A DNA stretch of 64,000 nt from Candidatus Manganitrophus noduliformans (GTDB lineage Bacteria; Nitrospirota; Nitrospiria; SBBL01; Manganitrophaceae). Numbering within the stretch: the first letter of the stretch is position 1; each line of letters opens with the position of its first letter. Location of the stretch: the NCBI RefSeq assembly GCF_012184425.1, contig NZ_VTOW01000008.1, positions 38,054 through 102,053 of the forward strand, given 5' to 3'. The notes under the pieces are model-generated. The model had not been told where the DNA came from. It searched no databases and saw only the letters and a program-made list of their open reading frames with translations. A program made the translations under genes and the position numbers. Positions 16,543-23,909 of this stretch are shown here, in pieces.

Positions 16543-16770
16543 ATGAGCCAGACCCGGCTCAAAGAGCAGTCGGGAAATCCGGAAGCCTCCGAGATGATCT
16601 CCAATCTTCTGGGAGATCATGAAGCGGTTATCCGGTTTCTGAGGGATGACCTCACCACTTGCGCCGAGAAGCATAACGATATGGGGACGAGTGATTTTTT
16701 GACCGGGTTGATGGAGCAGCATGAGAAAATGGCCTGGATGCTGCGGGTTTTTTTACACGGCCAGCGATAA
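16543..16770 (+). pseudogene. dps: Dps C-terminal remnant
   Basis: The 75-residue frame matches the end of Dps-type DNA-binding ferritins: TRLKEQSGNPEASEMISNLL, DHEAVIRFLRDDLTTCAEKH, then MGTSDFLTGLMEQHEKMAWM. The four-helix bundle's first half, with the ferroxidase ligands, is absent; the sequence upstream is the truncated transposase. The gene was therefore cut by insertion and deletion. The ATG at 16543 is probably an internal methionine or chance codon. Confidence 0.88.
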
Positions 16771-17607
16771 ACGCTTTTTGGGATCAGGATACAAAGGGCT
16801 TTCTTGTCCAGACCGCCGATTATGGATTCGAGGTTCTGACGGATATCGAATGCCAGAACCTCGAATCACCGGTCGTTGGTTTGGTGAAGATCAGGATCGT
16901 GCAACCTTCGCCACCCGTTTGCAGCCGAAAGAATTCAACCAACTCGTCTGGTCCGGAAACGGGTTTACCGGCGCTACGATGAACTCTTAGAAGTGGTGTA
17001 AATAAATAGATCGCGCAGAAGGATTTCATAAGCTTGAACAATGGGGCGTTGATGCTAATTCCAAACTGTCTCAACAGAGGGGTTCACCCCAGGAGTTTGT
17101 GATAAAAAGCGTATAAACAGATGGAATTTCCGTAAATCAATAGAATGCCCGCTTCGTGGGCCCTTCCGCATGATATCCGGCGTGGCGATGTTTTAAATGG
17201 AGATGCGATCGTAGACAAAACACGAAGGAATAAAGGGCCTCTCGTAGGCGGCAGCGACCCTTCCCTCCTGGTCAAGCGCCGCAGGTGTAGAAGGTCAAGC
17301 GTGCGCACCGCCTGCTCGACCGCCGGATTCTCTTTATCTTCCGGCGTGAGGGGGCAGTTGAATACCGACCATCCGAAGCCACCTTGGTTCAAACTGCTCG
17401 GTCCATTTCCTGACGGTCGACATCTGCGCTTTGCAAGCTGGGCAGCTTAGGGCCCCAGAAATGAAGCAGGGTGGCCGGGGTCCCGGAGTTGTGATCTCCA
17501 CCGGACCCCAATTGAATCAACCCTGAATCGTTTTAATTGGCTTGATCGGCGTTCTTAGTCGAATGGACATGGTTTCCTTGAATATTGCGAGGCGGCTGAA
17601 GCCCCTC
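16771..17607. other. Gene-poor debris between the dps scar and the sulfur operon
   Basis: About 840 bases without a convincing gene. Short frames on both strands do not match a family I recognise, and the best stretches change frame repeatedly. This looks like the remains of one or more mobile or accessory genes continuous with the transposase/dps scar. Confidence 0.45.
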
Positions 17608-18006
17608 TCACGCCGCGAGCGACCGTATCACCCGTTCCAGCCGCTCTTTGGCCTCTTTGGCGACCGGCGCGATGTTGTCGTTTCCGACGATCGACAGCGC
17701 CGCCTCCGGATCCTGCGCCGAGACGACCGTCTTTCCCTCTTTTTCATAGACGATGACGTTGCACGGCAGAAGGAGGCCGATCTCGGTCTCCGAAGTCAGC
17801 GCCTGATAGGCGAGCTGCGGATTGCAAGCTCCCAGGATGATGTACTTCGGGAACTCCTTATCGAGCTTCTTCTTCATCGTCTCCTTCACATTGATTTCAG
17901 TGAGGACGCCGAACCCCTCTTTCTTCAGGGCGTCGGTGACCTTCGGGATCGCCTCTTCGTAAGAGGCGTTCAGGGTCGTTCGTATTCCGTAATCGTGTCG
18001 ATTCAT
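17608..18006 (-). CDS. DUF302 domain protein
   Basis: This 132-residue cytoplasmic protein consists of one DUF302 domain: YEEAIPKVTDALKKEGFGVL, FPKYIILGACNPQLAYQAL, IGLLLPCNVIVYE and a VSAQDP motif. The biochemical function of the family is not settled; members often sit with sulfur-trafficking genes, as here. A longer open frame runs upstream, but the ATG at 18006 follows AAGGAGG at a good distance. It is the last gene of a four-gene minus-strand operon. Confidence 0.88.
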   Translation of the reverse strand: MNRHDYGIRTTLNASYEEAIPKVTDALKKEGFGVLTEINVKETMKKKLDKEFPKYIILGACNPQLAYQALTSETEIGLLLPCNVIVYEKEGKTVVSAQDPEAALSIVGNDNIAPVAKEAKERLERVIRSLAA

Positions 18007-18053
18007 GGCAGCCTCCTTTATACCAAAGTGCTTTCGTTTCGATAGTCTTCCTT

Positions 18054-19436
18054 TCATGCCGCCGTCGGGTAGCCGGCCTTCTTCCAGGCGGTCATCCCCC
18101 CCGCGATGTTGTAGACCGTGGCGAAGCCATTTCGCTTCAGAAAGCTCGCCGCAATGCTGGATCGGTACCCGCTGCCGCAGATCACCGCCGTCGACTTCGA
18201 CGGGGGCAGTTCTTTGATCCGCTTTTCGAGATCCCCCAAGAAGAGGTGGACTGCCCCCTCGATATGCCCGGCTTCCCATTCCTGCTCCAATCGGACGTCG
18301 ATGAGGGTTTCGATCTCTCTCTTTTCCCATTTCTCTTTCAATGTCTCAATCGAAAGCTGCGGGATCGCCGAAATCGGTCTCCCGGCATCCTGCCATGATT
18401 TCATCCCCCCCTGCAGGTAGCCTTCAATCCGTTCATGGCCGATCCGGTAGAGCCGCCGGACCACTTCAGGATAGTCCGAGTCTTTTTCGAGAACGAAGAG
18501 GATCGGACGGTCGTGCGGAATCAGCCAGCCGAGCCAGGTGACGAAGTTGTCGGAGAGGCCGATGTTGACCGCGCCGGGGAGATGCCCCCCGCCGAAGGCG
18601 GAATAAGAGCGGGCATCGATCATCGCCGCTCCGCGGTCGATCGACGAGGCCGCCTCGTCGACGGTGAGGGGCCGTCCGATGGCAGAAAGGGGGATCTCCT
18701 CCTCGCCGGCCCGGTTGGTCTCCCGCAGCCGCCGGAAGTAGTCGGGGATGCCGGGATTTCCCTTCAAGACATAATCGACGAAGGCCGCCTCGGTCGGCTG
18801 CTGGAGGGCGGCGTTGAAGCGCCGCTCGAAGCCGAGGGTGGTGCAGCGCTTGCTGCTGATATTCCTCCCGCAGAAGGAGCCTGCGCCGTGGGTCGGGAAG
18901 ACCTCGAGGTAATCTTCTTCTTTGAGGATTTTCTCCTTGAGGCTGCGGTAGAGCTGGGGGGCGAGCGTTTTGGCCAGATCAGGACCGAGAAGGTCGGGCC
19001 GGCCGACCGCGCCGACCAGAAGGTCTCCGCCGCTGAAGAGGGTCATCGGGGCGTCGCTCCGGGACCGGTCGGCCAGCAGATAAGCGACATGCTCCGGCGT
19101 GTGGCCCGGGGTCTCCAGGGCGATGAAGCGAAGCTCCCCGACGTCGATCGAGTCTCGGTCTTTTAATGGGAGATGATCGAACCCAAGCCGGGCCCCCGCC
19201 GGGGCGTAGACCCTTGCCCCCGTCCGCTCGGCCAGCGCCCGCGCGCCCGACACGTAGTCGTTGTGAAGATGGGTCTCGAAGATATGGGCGATCCGAAGCT
19301 GATTTCTCCGGGCGATTTCGAGGTACCGGTCGACATCGCGGTCGGGATCGATCACAATCGCTTCGTCTGTTTCATCGGAGCCTAAAAGGTAAGAATAATG
19401 TCCGATCCCCTCTACAAAAAGCTGCTCCATCAACAT
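18054..19436 (-). CDS. Metallo-beta-lactamase-fold hydrolase fused to two rhodanese domains
   Basis: This 460-residue protein probably handles persulfides. Residues 1-220 form an MBL domain close to persulfide dioxygenases (ETHE1, CstB) with THLHNDYVSG, TPGHTPEHV, FSGGDLLVG and FPTHGAGSFC. The usual HxHxDH motif reads HLHNDY, which also occurs in related families. About 265-355 is a rhodanese domain without the catalytic cysteine (LFVLEKDSDY). About 370-458 is a second one with it (AVICGSGYRSS). The fusion would let glutathione or protein persulfide be oxidised and sulfur be passed on in one chain. GGAGGAAG precedes the ATG. Confidence 0.88.
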   Translation of the reverse strand: MLMEQLFVEGIGHYSYLLGSDETDEAIVIDPDRDVDRYLEIARRNQLRIAHIFETHLHNDYVSGARALAERTGARVYAPAGARLGFDHLPLKDRDSIDVGELRFIALETPGHTPEHVAYLLADRSRSDAPMTLFSGGDLLVGAVGRPDLLGPDLAKTLAPQLYRSLKEKILKEEDYLEVFPTHGAGSFCGRNISSKRCTTLGFERRFNAALQQPTEAAFVDYVLKGNPGIPDYFRRLRETNRAGEEEIPLSAIGRPLTVDEAASSIDRGAAMIDARSYSAFGGGHLPGAVNIGLSDNFVTWLGWLIPHDRPILFVLEKDSDYPEVVRRLYRIGHERIEGYLQGGMKSWQDAGRPISAIPQLSIETLKEKWEKREIETLIDVRLEQEWEAGHIEGAVHLFLGDLEKRIKELPPSKSTAVICGSGYRSSIAASFLKRNGFATVYNIAGGMTAWKKAGYPTAA

Positions 19437-19454
19437 CGGTCTTCCTCCAATTGG

Positions 19455-20219
19455 TTATCTGATGATTGCCCCCTGACTTTTGAAGATTAAAAAAAGGGCG
19501 ACCGCCATGGCGAACCATGCAAACCCCTTCTGCAGCCTCTCCGGAGACGCCCCCTCTCCGAGGCGGGCCCCTATCCAGGTCCCGGTGCAGGCGATGACGC
19601 CGTAGACCGCCGTCACCTTCAGATCGAGCGGGTGGTGCTGGAACTGTCCGATCAGGCCGGCGGCGCTGTTGATCGCGATGACCAGGAGCGATGTGCCGAT
19701 GGCCGCGCCGATCTCGACCCCGCCGAACAAAGCGAGCGCCGGGACGATCAAGAAGCCCCCCCCGACCCCGAGAAATCCGGTCAGCACGCCGACCAGCAGT
19801 CCGGCCGCGGCCGTCTTTTTCAGATCGGTCGCGCCGGAGCCCTCCATTCGGGGAGGACTTTTTCTGAACATCATGACCAGTGCGACCGCCGCCAACAAGA
19901 GAGCGAAGATCAGCAGCAAGTTTTCCCCCGACACCAGGGGGGTCAGCCCGGAGCCGAAATAGGCCCCGCCCGCCCCGAACCCTCCGAAGAGCGTCCCTTT
20001 CCTCAGATCAACGTTCCCCCTCAGATAATGAAAGACCACCCCCGCGAGGCTGGTCGCGCCGACGATGGCGAGCGACATCCCGACCGCCGAAAGAGGATCG
20101 ATGCCGGCAAGATAAACCAGCACCGGCAGGATGATGATCGATCCCCCGCCGCCGATCATTCCGAGCGAGAGGCCGATCAGCCCGCTGAAAACGAAGGCGC
20201 TCAGAAGATAGACGTCCAT
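19455..20219 (-). CDS. TauE/SafE-family sulfite/sulfonate exporter
   Basis: This 254-residue membrane protein has eight predicted helices and the duplicated family motif (IGLSLGMIGGGGSIIILPVL at the N-terminus and VGVLTGFLGVGGGFLIVPAL in the middle). Family members move sulfite, thiosulfate or sulfoacetate. Downstream of a rhodanese and upstream of a persulfide-dioxygenase-like gene, removal of sulfite made by persulfide oxidation is the natural inference. AGGAG precedes the ATG. Confidence 0.92.
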   Translation of the reverse strand: MDVYLLSAFVFSGLIGLSLGMIGGGGSIIILPVLVYLAGIDPLSAVGMSLAIVGATSLAGVVFHYLRGNVDLRKGTLFGGFGAGGAYFGSGLTPLVSGENLLLIFALLLAAVALVMMFRKSPPRMEGSGATDLKKTAAAGLLVGVLTGFLGVGGGFLIVPALALFGGVEIGAAIGTSLLVIAINSAAGLIGQFQHHPLDLKVTAVYGVIACTGTWIGARLGEGASPERLQKGFAWFAMAVALFLIFKSQGAIIR

Positions 20220-20243
20220 CCTACTCCTCTTTTGAGAACTGAC

Positions 20244-20807
20244 TCAATGGCGAACACATTCCAGCCTTCCGTCGGCTCGATTGGACGGACGGTTCCAGGG
20301 AAGTCTCGCCAGAAGAAGCGACATCCCGCAGAAATCGGTCACTCCGGCAAAAACCAGACCGGCTCCGACAAACGCGGAAAGCCAGACCAACCGGCCTTCA
20401 ACAAGTACGGCAAGGAGCGCCCCCAGCAGAACAAGCGATCCCGCCGCCACCCGGACCTGCCGCTCCAGCGACCACGGCGCCCGCGCTTCTTTCTCTAAAA
20501 GATATCCGGCCTTCTGCCACGCGACGATCCCCCCCGCCACGTTTCGGACCTCTCCGAATCCAAGCGATAGGAGCTTCTCCCGCGCCTCGGCCGATCTCCG
20601 CCCCGTCCGGCAGAAGACGTAGGTCGGGAGGGTCGGGTCGATTTCAGCCCCCCTCCGGTCGATCTCCCTCAGCGGGATCAGCCGCGCCCCGGGAAGGCGT
20701 CCCGCCGCGAATTCGGGAAACTCCCGGACGTCGATCAGATTCAAAGGCTCCTTCGACGCCATCTTGTCGTGAAGTTGGCCGACAGATATTTCAGAGGATC
20801 GATTCAT
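20244..20807 (-). CDS. Rhodanese domain fused to a DUF2892 membrane anchor (YgaP-like)
   Basis: Residues 1-108 of 187 are a rhodanese domain (LNLIDVREFPEFAAGRLPGA) with an active cysteine in YVFCRTGRRS. The remainder has two membrane helices of the DUF2892 type ending in GMSLLLARLPWNR. YgaP of E. coli has the same plan and is a membrane-bound sulfurtransferase. It is the first gene of the minus-strand operon, facing the ArsR-type regulator. AGGAG lies about ten bases before the ATG. Confidence 0.9.
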   Translation of the reverse strand: MNRSSEISVGQLHDKMASKEPLNLIDVREFPEFAAGRLPGARLIPLREIDRRGAEIDPTLPTYVFCRTGRRSAEAREKLLSLGFGEVRNVAGGIVAWQKAGYLLEKEARAPWSLERQVRVAAGSLVLLGALLAVLVEGRLVWLSAFVGAGLVFAGVTDFCGMSLLLARLPWNRPSNRADGRLECVRH

Positions 20808-20844
20808 CGGTTTTCATCTCCTCTTGCTTGATTAAAAAGATGAG

Positions 20845-20873
20845 TTGACTAAATAATTATATAGTTATATACT
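20845..20873 (+). promoter_or_regulatory. Promoter of the arsR-type gene
   Basis: TTGACT at 20845-20850 and TATACT at 20868-20873 are separated by 17 bases, one mismatch each from consensus. The -10 lies inside the inverted repeat at 20861-20875, so a bound repressor would block this promoter. Confidence 0.7.
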
Positions 20874-20885
20874 ATTTTTTGTCAA
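20856..20885 (-). promoter_or_regulatory. Divergent promoter of the sulfur operon
   Basis: On the minus strand a perfect TTGACA (20885-20880) and a perfect TATAAT (20861-20856) are 18 bases apart. This strong promoter is fully interleaved with the plus-strand one, and the inverted repeat fills its spacer. Constant repression is expected unless the regulator senses its signal. Confidence 0.75.
20861..20875. promoter_or_regulatory. Inverted-repeat operator, probable ArsR-family site
   Basis: ATAGT and ACTAT, five bases apart, form a dyad between the divergent promoters. AT-rich short dyads of this form are bound by BigR/SqrR-type ArsR proteins; binding here is inferred from position and symmetry. 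Confidence 0.6.
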
Positions 20886-20907
20886 GTACGATCATGGGAG
20901 GAAAAGA

Positions 20908-21252
20908 ATGAAGCAGAAACAGGTCATCCTCTCGAATGAGGCGTTGGAATTGGTGGCAGCCCGGTTTCGGATTTTGGGGGAGCCGATGCGGCTCAAGCTG
21001 CTGAGGGCGCTTCTAGAGAGAGAGAGAACCGTGACTGAACTGATCGAATTAACAAAAGGGACCCAGGCCAATGTCTCCAAACATCTTAACCTGCTGACCC
21101 AGGCGGGCCTGTTGGGCCGGCGAAAGGAAGGGCTGCATGTCTATTATTCCATTGCAGATGTGAGCATATTCGAACTGTGTCAAATGGTTTGCGGTCGGCT
21201 TCGCGAGCAATTTGAGCAACAGGCCAAAGCTTTTTCTTCTTCGCGTTTTTAA
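20908..21252 (+). CDS. ArsR/SmtB-family repressor, probably sulfide/persulfide responsive
   Basis: This 114-residue winged-helix regulator has RFRILGEPMRLKLLRAL and the recognition helix TQANVSKHLNLLTQAGLL. It lacks the ELCVCDL metal-binding motif of arsenic sensors. Two cysteines, C91 and C95 in FELCQMVCGRL, could form the thiol switch used by BigR and SqrR. Divergent orientation from a rhodanese/TauE/persulfide operon and a shared dyad support autoregulation and control of that operon. Confidence 0.88.
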   Translation: MKQKQVILSNEALELVAARFRILGEPMRLKLLRALLERERTVTELIELTKGTQANVSKHLNLLTQAGLLGRRKEGLHVYYSIADVSIFELCQMVCGRLREQFEQQAKAFSSSRF

Positions 21253-21462
21253 GCGGGGTGTTCATTTGGAAGGCCAGAACAAACTTTCTGATGAAGACCC
21301 TCCTTGGACCCCTGTCGTTCGGTTCGGAGATTTTGATCATTCAAAATTGCGCTGAAGCCGACTTTCCAGCGATAGGAGTTCAGCAGTAGGCTTGTTAAAA
21401 CTTATGACAATCCGATCAGGTATTATTTAAAACGGTGTAAAGGAGCGAGAGTAGGCTCTATT

Positions 21463-21510
21463 GTCCCAAGTTCTATTAAACAGGAAGTCCCAAGTTCTAT
21501 TAAACAGGAA
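21463..21510. repeat. Perfect 24-base tandem duplication
   Basis: The 24-base unit starting GTCCCAAGTTCTATTAAACA occurs twice head to tail without mismatch at 21463-21486 and 21487-21510. It lies in the 330-base gap between the arsR-type gene and the cobalamin riboswitch, which otherwise shows nothing recognisable. Probably a replication-slippage product. Confidence 0.9.
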
Positions 21511-21584
21511 GAAAGATCATCCATATATTTTTCTGTTGCTTTTTCTCAAACAGGTCTGGTATAAACGGACCGTTGTTGAAATAA

Positions 21585-21765
21585 AACCGTTCAGGTGATC
21601 TCGACGTCATGTCGGGATTGAAAAGAGAATCCCGTGAGAATCGGGAGCGGACCCGCCGCTGTGATGGGGGACGAAACTCACCAAAAACCACTGTCCTGAA
21701 TTTTGAAGGATGGGAAGGGGTGAGGAGTAGGACGATCCCTAAGCCAGAAGACCTGCCTGGATGTT
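21585..21765 (+). promoter_or_regulatory. Cobalamin riboswitch 1
   Basis: Consensus blocks appear in order: AATCCCGTGAGAATCGGGAG, CGGACCCGCCGCTGTGA, GGGGGACGAAA, the B12 box AACCACTGTCC (21686-21696), GGATGGGAAGG, GAGTAGGACGATCCC and AAGCCAGAAGACCTGCC. Adenosylcobalamin binding would favour the terminator downstream and shut the biosynthetic operon. Confidence 0.92.
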
Positions 21766-21812
21766 ATCTCGTATCTGTCTTCGATGGTCAAGACGGAGGA
21801 GTGGGTCTTTTC

Positions 21813-21856
21813 ATCCCCAGCCTTTTACCATCCCGAAGCTGGGGATTTTCTTTTTA
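21813..21856 (+). terminator. Riboswitch expression-platform terminator
   Basis: ATCCCCAGC (21813-21821) pairs with GCTGGGGAT (21838-21846), followed by a T-rich run. It lies about 50 bases after the riboswitch core and 120 bases before cobD, so control is by premature termination. Between it and cobD is a further small hairpin (GCGGAAT/ATTCCGC, 21917-21933). Confidence 0.85.
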
Positions 21857-21975
21857 AGACATCCCTCTTTATTCTCAACGCCAATCGATCAGACAGGTAC
21901 GGGTCCATCGGAGGAGGCGGAATTTAATTCCGCGCTCTTTCGGACATCATCGCGCTCTCGTGGAGTAGAAGACGC

Positions 21976-23040
21976 ATGGACACCGGTCATGGCGGCAACC
22001 TCGCCTCGGTCTGCGATTTGTACGGATGGCGGCCCGAGGAAATTCTCGATTTCAGCGCCAGCATCAATCCCTTCGGACCTCCGAAGAAGGTCTGGAGCAC
22101 TTTTCGAGAATCGTTTCGTCAGATCACCACCTATCCTGATCCGGAGTGCAGAAGGCTGCGCCGTCGGATCGGTGCGCTTCTCTCGGTGCCGACAGATCGG
22201 ATCTTGATCGGGAACGGCTCGACCGAGCTCCTCTTTTTAATTCCAAGAGCACTCTCGCCTCGCTTTATCTTTATTTTCTCTCCGACCTATCAGGATTACG
22301 AAGCGGCGGCGCAAGCCGCACGCTGCCGGATGCAATTTGCGCATCTGCCCCCATCCCCGACGGTCGATCATTTCAATTCAGCGCTCTCGCATGTTCAATC
22401 CAAAATCGACCTCGTTTTCTTATGCAACCCGAACAATCCCACTGGAAGCGGTCTCTCCGCGGATGCCGTGACATGGCTGGTCAAGCGGCATCCTTCGATT
22501 CTTTTTGTCATCGATGAGGCCTACGCCGACTTCGTCGATGAAGAGAATGCTTCCCTTCTAAGCCGGCCGCTTCCGAAAAACGTCATTGTCCTTCGTTCCT
22601 TTACCAAAATCTTCAGCATCCCCGGCTTAAGACTCGGATTCGCAGTCGGTTCTGAAAAGATCATTGAGAAACTCCGCCGCTTTCAGGAGCCGTGGAGCGT
22701 GAACGGGAGCGCCTTACGCGTGGGAGAGTCGCTGCTCGGGGAGAAGGCCTTTGTCGAACAGAGCCGGACGCGTCTTCGGAGGGAGAAGAAATCGCTCTTT
22801 GAGGAGTTAAGCCGGATCAGGGGCCTGGAGCCGATTCCTTCGGAAACAAATTTCCTCCTGATCCGGCGGACCGACCGCCGAAGCGTCGAGCCGCTGAGGC
22901 GGTCGTTGGTCCGGGAAAAAGTGTTGATTCGGAGCTGCGGCAACTTCCGCGGACTCGGCCGGTCGTACTTCAGGGTGGCGGTGAAGAGAGAATTCGAGAA
23001 CCGGAAACTGATCGCGCTTTTGAAGGAGCGGATGCCGTGA
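21976..23040 (+). CDS. cobD: Threonine-phosphate decarboxylase
   Basis: This 354-residue PLP aminotransferase-fold enzyme decarboxylates L-threonine 3-O-phosphate to (R)-1-amino-2-propanol phosphate, the linker joined to cobyric acid by CbiB. HGGNLASV and DFSASINPFGPP open the protein, as in CobD and histidinol-phosphate aminotransferases. The PLP lysine is K211 in RSFTKIFSIPGLRLGF. The kinase making its substrate is the next gene, which distinguishes it from HisC. First gene after riboswitch 1; GGAG precedes the ATG. Confidence 0.9.
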   Translation: MDTGHGGNLASVCDLYGWRPEEILDFSASINPFGPPKKVWSTFRESFRQITTYPDPECRRLRRRIGALLSVPTDRILIGNGSTELLFLIPRALSPRFIFIFSPTYQDYEAAAQAARCRMQFAHLPPSPTVDHFNSALSHVQSKIDLVFLCNPNNPTGSGLSADAVTWLVKRHPSILFVIDEAYADFVDEENASLLSRPLPKNVIVLRSFTKIFSIPGLRLGFAVGSEKIIEKLRRFQEPWSVNGSALRVGESLLGEKAFVEQSRTRLRREKKSLFEELSRIRGLEPIPSETNFLLIRRTDRRSVEPLRRSLVREKVLIRSCGNFRGLGRSYFRVAVKREFENRKLIALLKERMP

Positions 23041-23909
23041 GTTTTTTCGTTCGCGTTCCGGGAAGCTGCGGAGAGTTGGCCCAAGGATCGATCGACGGCG
23101 TCCGCCTTCATGTCTCCTGTCCGGTGAACCGCTATAGCTGGGCCGCTCCGGAAAATGAATCGGAGCGGAGGCGACTCGGTCCGAAGGTCCGGAAGGCGCT
23201 CCATCTTGCGCAAGCCTCGTTTGGAAAGAAGACGATAGACGCTTTTTCTCTCTACTCCGACTTGCCGGTCGGGAAGGGAATGGCCAGCAGCACGGCCGAT
23301 ATCGCGGCGGCCCTCGCGGCATACCAGCTGACGACGGGATCGTTTATCGATCCCGATCAGACAGCGCGCCTGTCGCTCGCCGTGGAGCCGACCGACGGGG
23401 TCCTTTTTGAAGGAATCACCTTGTTTGATCATTACCGCGGAACGGTTCGACGGGCGCTCGGGGAGCCGCCTCCGGTCGATATTCTCGCGATTGAATTTGA
23501 GGGGACGGTCGATACCGTTTCTTTCAACCAGCGGGATCATCGGCGAATCGCGCGCGAGCAGACGCGGTCGGTCCTGGCGGCGTTTGGCCTGATCGAGGAG
23601 GGACTGCGGGAGGGATGCGTTCGGAAGATCGGAGAGGGGGCCACGTTAAGTGCCTTGGCCCATCAGAACCTGCTGCGAAAGCCCGATCTGGAGCCGATTC
23701 TCAAAATGACCCTCGATCTCGGCGGGGTCGGCGTCAACATCGCCCACAGCGGATCGATGATCGGGATGCTCTTTCGACGGGGAACCTATCGGCTCGGAAC
23801 GGTCCGGCGGCGAATCCGGGACCTGCTTCGCCGTCCGCTTCCGATCCATCCGTTGCGGCTTCGGGGCGGAGGGATTGAAATGGGGCGGGGGGGAGGAGAG
23901 ATCGAATGA
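23037..23909 (+). CDS. pduX: PduX-like L-threonine kinase (GHMP family)
   Basis: This 290-residue GHMP kinase phosphorylates L-threonine for the aminopropanol arm of cobalamin. VPGSCGELAQG opens the chain, as in PduX, and the ATP loop is PVGKGMASSTADIAAAL. The GTG start overlaps the cobD stop. Placing kinase and decarboxylase side by side gives the whole linker pathway. Confidence 0.9.
   Translation: MSFFVRVPGSCGELAQGSIDGVRLHVSCPVNRYSWAAPENESERRRLGPKVRKALHLAQASFGKKTIDAFSLYSDLPVGKGMASSTADIAAALAAYQLTTGSFIDPDQTARLSLAVEPTDGVLFEGITLFDHYRGTVRRALGEPPPVDILAIEFEGTVDTVSFNQRDHRRIAREQTRSVLAAFGLIEEGLREGCVRKIGEGATLSALAHQNLLRKPDLEPILKMTLDLGGVGVNIAHSGSMIGMLFRRGTYRLGTVRRRIRDLLRRPLPIHPLRLRGGGIEMGRGGGEIE

Noticed and set aside
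16721..16990. An 89-residue plus-strand frame after the dps remnant
   Set aside because: It begins out of frame inside the dps tail, changes character midway and matches no family; treated as debris.
21463..21510. Possible start of a CRISPR array
   Set aside because: Only two units, directly abutting with no spacer; a tandem duplication explains it.
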